The notes under the pieces: model-generated
Databases searched by the model: none
The model's input: the letters and a program-made list of their open reading frames with translations, nothing else
Told to the model about the DNA's origin: nothing
Part shown: in pieces, positions 55,504-64,000 of the stretch
How the letters are laid out: each line of letters starts with the position of its first letter
How positions within the stretch are numbered: the stretch's first letter is position 1
Made by a program: the position numbers and the translations under genes
Assembly (NCBI GenBank): GCA_038501785.1
Contig: JBAMJR010000082.1
Span: 162,501-226,500, forward strand
Direction of reading: 5' to 3'
DNA: 64,000 bases
From: Myoxocephalus aenaeus
Lineage: Eukaryota > Chordata > Actinopteri > Perciformes > Cottidae

Positions 55504-56946
55504 ACGGCGGGTAAAGGAAAGGAGAGAGGCAACCAGGGAGCTGAGAGGAAGGCTTCATAAAATCTTCCTTATCTCACTGATTTTAGATGTTTTTTTCGCT
55601 CTCTCTTTGTCTCTTTTGTACACGTGCGAACGCACTTTGACTTTCATTCGTCCGTGCCTCCATCTGCATCGATTACTGTCCTGAAAGTCGAGGGGTGCAA
55701 GGTCCTGCCTTTTTTTGGGGGGTTTAGCCCAATACAGGACCCCCGGGGCAGGGTCCCGCTTTGCCTCCTATCACACTGGATCCGTGTCATGTTTTGTTGG
55801 AACTGTGGCTTTTTTTGGCTGACAAACATTGGACATGCTGTACCTCAACACGTGGGTATGCCTGTCCTACACACACACACACACACACATACACACCATC
55901 ACGCCCGCAGCCGCGTGTTCGAGTCCCGTCCTCCTCTCACCCTGGAAAGGTCAGGGCTCCTCGCCTCGTCAGATGGCGTTTACTCAGCGTCGCTCTCCCG
56001 CTCAACGTCACTCTCGCCTTGTCAGAGCGGCTGAACGTCGAGAGATCACGTCCTCAGGATTCCTCCCTCCTGAACGCTCGTGACTCCCCCCTCCGGATGC
56101 GTCTCCTCTTTTCATGTTTCCTTCGTGTACAACGTTTACGCATAATTTTACATGCAAAGCAGGCGCTGTTTTTTTCTTCTTCTTTTCTTCCTGCTGTTCA
56201 TCTGTCTGTTTTTGTTTCTGATTTGCTCGCAGGTGAGAAGAAGAAAAGCATGTGATGAGATTTCCCTTTTCAAAATCCAGCCATTATCTTGACTCTGAGC
56301 TCCGGCTCTGCCGCGTGTTATCTGATTGCACACAGACATTCCTTGATGCCGCCTCTGCAAATTGGTTTGCCAGACGCCGAGCACATGAAGAAGAAAGAGA
56401 GGGAGAGAGAGAGGAAATGCTATCGTTGGCAATTAACGTCACCTCTTTACACAGGCTACTTAAAATCCTTTCACAAAAAAAAGCTGCTCTTTCCTCTCGT
56501 GGGGTCTCCCACTCCTTTTTATATCCTCACCAAAATATCGTTCAATTCCCGCGTTGGAGCAGAGAAGCACGCGGAGGGGGTTGCCGCTTTTTGGAGAACG
56601 GCTGGTGTCGGGACGCATTAAAAAGGTCGGGCGGCGTGGGCTAATTTAAGGCGTTAAACCAAACAAACGTACATTTTTTTATTTTTTTTTGCCAAATAGC
56701 CCAAAGCTACAGTCAAGAAGGATTAGAATGTAAAAATTGTCAGATGTTGTTACACGCGAAAAGCAGAAAGATCACGCGCCGGGGAGATGCAGCTCGGCGC
56801 GCGTGGCCCTTTAATTACCCGTCTTGTAAAAACCTGGTTTGAAATTAACGGTTTGTGGTTGCTGGCAGCCATAATGGCCGTCATTAATTCTTGTCTGCTT
56901 TGCCGTCGTTGGTCCTTCGGCTCCTGTTGTCCTTAAAGCGGAGGCC

Positions 56947-56949
<3 letters not shown>
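55504..56949. other. 1.45 kb without a supported gene
   Basis: Contains a CA tract at 55870-55897. At 55913-55922 there is a B-box-like GTTCGAGTCC without a matching A box. The 56800-56905 part (TTTAATTACCC, CATTAATTCTTG) is AT-rich with homeodomain-type motifs. The 164- and 130-residue frames have no domain. Confidence 0.3.

Positions 56950-57013
<64 letters not shown>
56950..57013. repeat. (GT)32 microsatellite
   Basis: Uninterrupted GT tract. Confidence 0.97.
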
Positions 57014-57016
<3 letters not shown>

Positions 57017-57281
57017 GGCTTTTCAGTCCTGCTGTCCAGCCAATTAGAGCGGCAGCGGCTCGTGTTTGGGGCCCGGTGGAGCGTGACTCTGGTTCTGGTC
57101 CTGACCCCCCACCACCCCCCCCAGCCACGCTGCTCCCTCGCCTTTCACTGGAAACTGAGGATCCGTTGCGACCGCCCGGCGCTGCACAGGTTCATGTGTC
57201 AAGTGTGAGGGGCCTCGGGGCCTCGGGGCCTCGGTGACCTACCATGCAGAAGATTTGTTCGAGTGAGTTACATGGGACGGC

Positions 57282-57283
<2 letters not shown>

Positions 57284-57322
<39 letters not shown>
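57284..57322. repeat. (TG)19 microsatellite
   Basis: Uninterrupted TG tract. GGGGCCTC is tandemly repeated just upstream at about 57209-57233. Confidence 0.96.
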
Positions 57323-57325
<3 letters not shown>

Positions 57326-58560
57326 GCTTTTCCATCAGCCAGACAAAGTGTTCTGATCACCCAAAGTCAACAGGAACTAATACTGCAGGGGAGGGATATA
57401 AAAGCCAGAGAACGGTGGTGGGTGTATAAAAGGTTCCGGGGCCTCGCCACCCTTTGTCATTAAAAAGAAAACATGGCGAGCGGAGCGGCGGGAAAGCGAG
57501 AGAGACGGCTGTAAAGAGTTTTCTGAAATGCCAGCGCCAAGTGAGCAAGCGGTAAACTGAAATACATTTAAGTCTGGTTTATTGACGCGGCGGATTCGAG
57601 GCAAAGAGTTCCCTTTCAACCTGCAGCACCGCCGGATCACAGGCCCAGACTCCCCGGGGAGCCACACTTTATCAAACCACCACCTCGGCTCTGGATCGAA
57701 ATAGAAAATGAAGGATTTTTCTTTTATTTATTTATCGCGACAAAGCGGCTTTTGGGACATAAATGTCTTCTCCGTGGGCGTCTCTCTCTCTCTCTCTCTC
57801 TTTCTTGTGGGAGCTGTGTGGGTCAGCTTAGCGTCAAATTCACCTGACACCAAGCAGCTTTAGATCCTGAATTATACACGAAACAAAAATGTACACCAGT
57901 CTGAGGTCTGAATTACATATGAGTCTGCACCACGTGAACCGGCTGACGGAGAGAACGTAGGGGGGCCGGCCGGTGGGAGCAGATCGTGTGTGAACAGCCT
58001 GCGCCGTGCTGCGGCTGTCAAGAATATAGGGAATCCATGGGGGGGGGGGGGGGCTCACACCCTCAATTACAGACTCGCACTGACAGCCAACCCACCAGTC
58101 ATCAGCCGAGCCGACTCTCCCGCTCCAGACATCGCTATACCTGCCGCGCCGAGCCGTCGCTGCACCCGGCTCCCGGCTAACCGCTGCTATCTCCAGGCTG
58201 AAGCTGTAACCGCTTTACCACGGTGTCGGAAACTCAGTCTGACATGTCACGTGGAGCTGAAATAGAAAACATGAAATGTTTTGACGCCATTGATAGGAAC
58301 AAACGTGGTTTGACTTCTGAATATGTATCGTGCACATATACACATTTTCTGTAGACTCAAACATATTAAAGCTTAGAATAGTGTGTTTTAAATGTAAAGT
58401 TTTAAAGGCAACACTACTATTCAGGGTTAGGTTTTTCATCTTTACTCATGAATCTCCCCACATTCGCCCGACGGCTTGGTTGTCGAATGGAAACTCACGG
58501 CGGTGCACGGGCCGACGCATGTCATTTAGTAATACCTCCTCCAAAGATCTATTCACCCAG
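57323..58560. other. 1.2 kb without a supported gene
   Basis: Contains a (CT)n tract at 57780-57801 and a 15-G run at 58039-58053. Confidence 0.4.
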
Positions 58561-58760
58561 TGGGAAGTATTCATAAGGGGATGGTTGAGGTAAAGAAAAA
58601 AGGAACGGGGTCGGTAAAGTATTAGTTTAGGTACGTTTTTGGTTGAGTTTAGGTGCTGGTAGGAAATTGGTTGAGGTTAGGCGAGAGGGCCGGTTAAGCG
58701 GGTTGAGGTTAGGCGTAAATAAGTGGTTGAGGTAAGGTAAAATGGGTTAGGGTTATTAAT
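58561..58760. repeat. Degenerate GGTTGAGGTTAGG repeats
   Basis: About six diverged copies of GGTTGAGGTTAGGC-like sequence, ending in GGGTTAGGGTTA, which equals two vertebrate telomere units. Too short and diverged to call an interstitial telomere. Confidence 0.6.
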
Positions 58761-58892
58761 TCCAATACTTGTGTTTATTGTGATTTAAAAAATCACTTTT
58801 AAAAGATATTTTGATCAAAACTATGAACATCCAGCACGATATGAGCAAGATTTCCCCAAAAAATTCCTCCTCGAGCGGTCACCAACTGTATT

Positions 58893-59040
58893 ATGGTGCC
58901 CTGTATAATGTTTTCTTAACTGTTTTAAATCCTGTTTTCTCTGCATTATGTTTTGATGCTCTTAATGGTTTTATGTGAAGCACTTCGCCTTGTTGTTGAA
59001 ATGTGCTATACAAATAAACTTGCCTTGCCTTGCCTTGCCC
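58893..59040 (+). mobile_element. 3' tail of an L2-type LINE
   Basis: TATGTGAAGCACTTCGCCTT followed by AATGTGCTATACAAATAAAC and three to four CTTGC/TTGCC pentamers. The GTGCTATACAAATAAA end with a short tandem tail matches the conserved 3' end of fish L2 (Maui-like) elements. Only the tail is recognised. Confidence 0.75.
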
Positions 59041-59383
59041 TAACAACAGCCGACATACTAATAAGACACTTTTCTGGAAAGAGTGGGACCTAAAGAATCA
59101 GAATCTGCAACAAAAATCATAGTAGAACACAGCATTTGGGTGTCCAAAGGAGTTTCAATCAAAAAACTGTGTCGTTCAGTTCAAAATTGGAGTTTACGTA
59201 AATACTTAAACTTAACGGTTACTTTAATGATGTTTCACACCAGATGTCTCTTCTCACAAGGGTTGCGGTATTGTAGCAATTTAAATGAAGTTAAACAACG
59301 ATGTGGTTCTGGAGATAATATGTTGTTGTTTTTTGTCTGATAATAGGCGCAGGGGGATTTTCGCACACTGTTTTTAACTCACT

Positions 59384-59594
59384 GGACACTGGAGGTCATT
59401 TTTAGTCGATTTTCTCGATTTGACATAATTTTCTTAGATTCACCTTTTAAGGCACTTCCATATAAGATATATACCCATGTTTTACATCATAAATTGCAGA
59501 ACAATCTCGGCTATCTATATAATGAGGCACCATTGTCATAAGGCAAAAGTGTAAAGAGAAAAACTTTATAATATGACACTAAAGCTGAAAAATG
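59384..59594 (+). repeat. Unnamed interspersed repeat, copy 2
   Basis: About 210 bp matching 41642-41841 in the same orientation, with an extra ACTTTATAAT near 59563. Confidence 0.85.
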
Positions 59595-60194
59595 GGTTTA
59601 AACGTGGCAGCTGTCATTTCTTATTGCTGATGTGAAAAGGAGGTCACACACAGAACCAACCAACAATTTACAGAATGCACCGACCACGTCGTTCGTATTC
59701 TTAACTTTCTCAGACTTTCTTTCGTCAGATTAAATGTATTAAAGTCCTGCTTTTGGGGATCCATATGGGAAAGCCTATCATTTTTTAACGGCGTCGGCAG
59801 CAGAGTTAAAAGACCTGCTAAAGTCAAGGAATGGGGGAAAATAACGAGTGCTGTTAATGACGTGTCGCCTCGGGGGTCGGAGAAGAAATGGTTCCGTGTG
59901 AAAAACGTCTCGCCGCATCGGCGTGATCCATAAAGGAAAGGGGGTCGGATAATTTATATTGTTTGGCAGTTTGAGACGTTAATATTGATATTGTAGTTTC
60001 ATACAATCGCGTTAATAGGCAATTTAAATGAATGGTGATATTGTGAGACCGTATAGAATGTTTGCAGCCTATAGTTTTGAGTCAAACAGTGTCATTTATA
60101 TCAGATTTTCAAGCTGAAACTTGCTTTAAAGTAATGAAATATACAACTCATTAGTGAAAAATGTAAGTCTGGATGACAGAAGACTAATTACATA
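59595..60194. other. Unique sequence, no gene recognised
   Basis: About 600 bp, AT-rich. Confidence 0.4.
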
Positions 60195-61250
60195 TGACTC
60201 CTACCACAGGCCTGGACCCCAGACTGTATAGAAGAAGTGTCAAAGTTGTAGTTTTGGAGCCTCGAACTCGCCATTTTGTTTAGGAGATTTTTACAATACG
60301 TGTTACAATGAAGTGAAAACACACTGTGAAAGGGTTCAAGCTGTGACAACTGTATCGACCTGTCAATCACCTTGTAGCCCCGCCCCTAAAGCGTCCCCTG
60401 CTTTATGGTCTGTTTGACTCTAAATGACCATCATTTACTAAATGAACATCATGCTGTATTGAAGAAGACTTGAAACTAGAGATTGAGACATAAACTCATG
60501 TTTACAATGTTTACTGAGGGAATAAATCAAGAGAAGTAGAGTCATTTATATAGACTTCTATACAACCAGAGGAGTCGCCCCCTGGTGGTCAGGAGAGAGA
60601 ATGCAGCTTCAACACATGAAGCATAGACTTCTATACAACCAGAGGAGTCACCCCCTGGTGGTCAGGAGAGAGAATGCAGCTTCAACACATGAAGCATAGA
60701 CTTCTATACAACCAGAGGAGTCACCCCCTGGTGGTCAGGAGAGAGAATGCAGCTTCAACACATGAAGCATATACTTCTATACAAACAGAGGAGTCACTCC
60801 CTGGTGGTCAGGAGAGAGAATGCAGCTTCAACACATGAAGCATAGACTTCTATACAACCAGAGGAGTCACCCCCTGGTGGTCAGTAGAGAGAATGCAGCT
60901 TTAACACATGAATCATATACTTCTATACAACCAGAGGAGTCGCTCCCTGGTGGTCAGTAGAGAGAATGCAGCTTTAACACTGAAGAATATACTTCTATAC
61001 AACCAGAGGAGTCGCTCCCTGGTGGTCAGTAGAGAGAATGCAGCTTCAACACATGAAGCATATACTTCTATACAACCAGAGGAGTCGCTCCCTGGTGGTC
61101 AGGAGAGAGAATGCAGCTTCAACACATGAAGCATATACTTCTATACAACCAGAGGAGTCGCACCCTGGTGGTCAGGAGAGAGAATGCAGCTTTAACACAT
61201 GAATCATATACTTCTATACAACCAGAGGAGTTGCCCCTTTGTGGTCAGTC
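60195..61250 (-). repeat. CTCF-motif repeat family, copy C (longest, inverted)
   Basis: On the minus strand, ten units with cores at plus-strand starts 60576, 60649, 60722, 60795, 60868, 60941, 61013, 61086, 61159 and 61232 (spacing 73, once 72). The first unit has a perfect CGCCCCCTGGTGG; others have CACCCCC, CACTCCC, CGCTCCC or CGCACCC; the last is decayed. The tail shared with copy A (GTAGCCCCGCCCCTAAAG, and ACCTGTCAATCACC) lies at about 60355-60430. It extends to about 60195 with GACTGTATAGAAGAAGTG. Confidence 0.88.
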
Positions 61251-62445
61251 GGGTTTGTGCACATGTTTTTTTTTCGCCTGGTGCGATTTCTTCCTCATGA
61301 ACCTGCAAGATGTCGCAAGATGTTGCAAGATGTTTTTTTTTATATATATACATCTCGCTTCTCTCATACTCTGGTATCTGCTTTCCCATTCTCTCTTTGT
61401 CTTTTTATCTTCTCTCTCTCTCTGTCTATCTGTGACCACGCTCTCCGTCTCCCGGTTCCCTGAAGCCCTAATCAAGGCTCTCAGATGAGAGAGAAGGGAG
61501 CAGCGAGGCTCCCAGTATGTCCACTAATAGGGCAAAAGGTTAGAGTCTGTCAGCCGTGGCCGGGAGAAGACTTTTGGCGTCGCGGCTCTGACGAGCTCGA
61601 GGCTTCTTCTGAGCAACCCGGGAGACACCGGAGTGCTAACGCAGACGCCGCGGCGGGGCCACGGGCTAACTGCTCGCCGCAAACGCCGTTTGGACGCGTT
61701 CGGGGGCCCCTGAGATGGATAGATCCGGGAAACAACATGTTTCATATTTTGAAACGGAAATCCCATAAACAGGATTCTTCTTTTGTGTTTTTTTCGCTCT
61801 CTCTTCGTTCCTCCGTCTCCTCCCCCACGTTGCCGTGACTTATTAAGCTCAGGTGATTTGAATATGTAGATGTGGAGGCATGAATGATTAATTGGGGCGA
61901 TGCATGGTGGGGGGGGATTCGGAGTGCTATACAGCTCCTCTACGCGGGTATCGAATGACTACAGCTGATTTGCATAGATCTTAACCCTCAACCTTCAGGT
62001 GTCAACTGAACCGCAGAGTCCGCTTTGAATAAATGCCCCCGCCGAAAATGAAATAACAGCAACGAAAGAGACTAAACTGTCAATAAAAAGCTACTTTGTC
62101 ACGACAACAATGTCCCAAATGTTCCCGTCACTTTGAGATTGTTTGGGTGTGTCGGAGGTGGGGGGGGGGTCAACAAATGTGTGAGCTGATGTATTGGTCC
62201 GGCTTACAGGCTGACACGTTACATATGTGTTACGCACACGCGGGGTCAGAGTGATCGATCATTTGCCGAGCACCGGCCGGGTTTGATTTTCTCTCCTCGC
62301 TAATTGGACACGGGGGACATGGGAAGGGAGACGGCCGGAGACACGACCACGCTGCCCTTTTGGCGTGGCAGGAAACAGATCATCCAGTTGGACCCCACAC
62401 ATATCACTAATTACAGGAATGTAAGAATGCACACGTGATTAATTT
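61251..62445. other. Unique sequence, no gene supported
   Basis: About 1.2 kb; short TA tract near 61340-61350 and CT-rich sequence to 61430. The frame at 61485-61838 (117 residues) has no domain. Confidence 0.35.
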
Positions 62446-62466
62446 CTATATATATATATATATATG
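62446..62466. repeat. (TA)10 microsatellite
   Basis: Short TA tract. Confidence 0.93.
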
Positions 62467-63009
62467 TATCAGTGGGGGGCAAAACAAAACAAAATTTGTG
62501 ATTGGAACAACTGTTGTGAAAAAGACATTTATCTCTGTAATAATTTTCCCATTAGCGCTTTCATCAAGCTCCATGAGAGGTTATTTAATCATAAATAACA
62601 ACGTTGATGTGTAATCTCGTGCCACTGGAGCCGGAACAATTGTCACCGCCGTCAAAGAGGAACCTTATGCTAGAAGTCTAATTTCAGACCACTGGAAGAA
62701 ACCCCCCCTCTAACCCCCGTTGCGCATTTTCCACAAACAGAGAGCAGCTGTAATTGAAATGTAGTCAATGTTAAGTTGAATTTGATAGCCTCCAAACTGT
62801 GAGCGCATTTGCATATTTTTAATTAAATGCCTGGCTGTGTTGTTTTTTTTCTTCCGCAGATCATATAAACCAACTCTTCACCTCCTATATTGTGGCGTTA
62901 ACTAATTCATGTTTGGCCTGACTTGGCAGTATATGTTTGTCTGTTTATTCCTTTTTTTAAAAGATGTCTAAGATTTTTTTGCCCCCTGAGAAAACTTGGA
63001 GCGCTGCTG
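62467..63009. other. AT-rich sequence, possible conserved non-coding block
   Basis: ATTTGCAT lies at about 62809-62816 next to TTTTTAATTAAATG, a POU/homeodomain-type motif pair. No gene. Confidence 0.3.
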
Positions 63010-63010
63010 G

Positions 63011-63040
<30 letters not shown>
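63010..63040. repeat. (TG)15 microsatellite
   Basis: Uninterrupted TG tract. Confidence 0.95.
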
Positions 63041-63044
<4 letters not shown>

Positions 63045-63213
63045 AACCGCATGTTCCTGTTATGTGCAGTACATTTACATACTGTACCTCCTCTCTGCAA
63101 ACATTTCTCTGCATGTGCGCGTCGTTCCCCTTGACCAATCACACCTTTGCAGAACGGTTGCCATGACAGCCTTATAGCCTCCGCCTCTGCAGGCCTGCCG
63201 GAAGAGCGTGTGT

Positions 63214-63219
<6 letters not shown>

Positions 63220-63288
<69 letters not shown>

Positions 63289-63312
63289 ACGTGTGTGTGT
63301 GTGTGTGTGTGT
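63220..63312. repeat. Compound (AT)27(GT)n microsatellite
   Basis: AT tract 63220-63274, then GT tracts 63275-63288 and 63291-63312. Confidence 0.96.
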
Positions 63313-64000
63313 ACCTTAAGTGGTGAAACGGGTTCCTGTGACACGGCCGAGCTGGAGAGGGAAACGTTCTGTGGAGAATCCCGCCGGTCTGATTGACAGC
63401 TCTGTTGGTGGCGAAGAGCCATCACTTCAGATTAGTTTCCAATCATTCTCAATCAATCAATACTCGGCTTCAATAGCTGGCTGTTTAGAGGACATGTTGC
63501 ACTCCCATTCAAACCAACGTGGGGGAACGTGCGCCACTGCAACCGTTGTAGTGGGAGAACTTCTGCATGAACTAAACACACCTACTTAAAGTCGCCCACG
63601 TTTAACAACTCGCGTTAGAGTGACAGCACCAGGTGCAAAATAGTGAGCCAAACAGCGGCCTCGTGGGTCCTTCCACCGAGCTGTTCTACCGAGCTAACTC
63701 GTGGACGGCTGGTTAGCTTGCTAGCTTGCCGTTACTACGCTGGTTACAGTCAAAACAAGCCAAACGGCAGCAGCGTCTTACTCCCAGTAGCTCTGGAGAG
63801 GGACCAGCTAACGCTAGCTAACTAGCGGAGAGCAGGCTAGTAAGCTAGCTGCATCCGCTGTCCTTCCAACTCATGTGTGTTTTCACCTTAACAACTAACA
63901 AGAAATCACCGCTTTCTTTTGACGAGTCAAACGACCATAAAATACAGTTAGGTGTGTCCTTCACTGTTTTATGTATATGGTCTCAGCCCTTTACTGCTCC
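63313..64000. other. Unique sequence, GCTAGC-rich near the end, no gene supported
   Basis: 63690-63850 is dense in GCTAGC, GTTAGC and GCTAACG motifs, a composition often seen in teleost 5' UTRs and promoters but also in the MITE and minisatellites of this window. Frames of 89 and 60 residues show no domain. Confidence 0.35.

Noticed and set aside
55913..55922. B-box-like GTTCGAGTCC as a tRNA gene
   Set aside because: No A box at the right distance and no cloverleaf can be drawn.
47356..57530. Shared TGTAAAGAGTTTTCTGAAA at about 47356 and 57511 as a repeat
   Set aside because: The match stops at about 19-20 bp on both sides, too short to call.
58745..58757. Interstitial telomere repeat
   Set aside because: Only two TTAGGG units at the end of a degenerate GGTTGAGGTTAGG tract.

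Overview
This window looks like gene-poor, repeat-rich nuclear DNA from a teleost fish, probably a percomorph-type genome. The support is the very high density of (CA)n/(TG)n microsatellites, a (GATA)n-tailed retroposon end with a CCCCAAGG box, an L2-type LINE tail, and several MITE-like families I recognise as common in fish genomes. The species assignment is inference. No bacterial, phage or plasmid feature is present.

I find no protein-coding gene that I can support. Almost every long open frame lies inside a tandem repeat (TG/CA arrays, purine arrays, 18-bp and 29-bp minisatellites), where open frames arise trivially. The only gene-like hints are weak: a 22-codon candidate first exon with a good start context and a splice donor near 0.7 kb, and two 9-nt exon-like motifs bracketed by splice signals at 38.4 and 39.3 kb. 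The rest is best read as intergenic or deep intronic sequence.

Layout: 0-9 kb holds the end of a palindromic MITE, a 29-bp minisatellite (2.2-3.0 kb), scattered microsatellites and a TTAA-ended MITE (8.7 kb). 9-16 kb holds an 18-bp minisatellite, repeat copy A with CTCF-like motifs (11.4-12.0 kb), a hAT-like MITE with a 28-G run (13.4-13.7 kb), a retroposon tail and a 1.27-kb fold-back element (14.25-15.52 kb). 16-31 kb is dominated by tandem repeats, including two related purine arrays (23.9 and 26.9 kb) and a ~1-kb TG higher-order array (29.6 kb). 31-55 kb carries a 20-bp minisatellite (31.7 kb), palindromic MITE copies (35.5 and 46.8 kb), a TTAGC-type minisatellite (37.6 kb), repeat copy B with CTCF-like motifs (49.1 kb), a tRNA-derived SINE (52.5 kb) and a 13-bp CTAGCAGCGGG minisatellite (53.8 kb). 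55-64 kb carries an L2 tail (58.9 kb), an interspersed repeat also seen at 41.6 kb, and the inverted repeat copy C with CTCF-like motifs (60.2-61.25 kb).

The most interesting items are these. One repeat family carries near-consensus CTCF motifs at a strict 73-bp spacing (four, five and ten motifs) in convergent orientation across the window. The fold-back element has a nested perfect palindrome, an asymmetric GC-rich insert and a 7-bp target duplication. A purine minisatellite is bracketed by a 51/52-bp direct repeat. Three perfect POU octamers lie within 60 bp, and there is a perfect 15-bp hairpin with a 5-nt loop.

Coordinates of simple repeats come from reading the sequence by eye and may be off by a base or two. 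Copy numbers in long arrays are approximate, and the assembly itself may have collapsed or expanded them.
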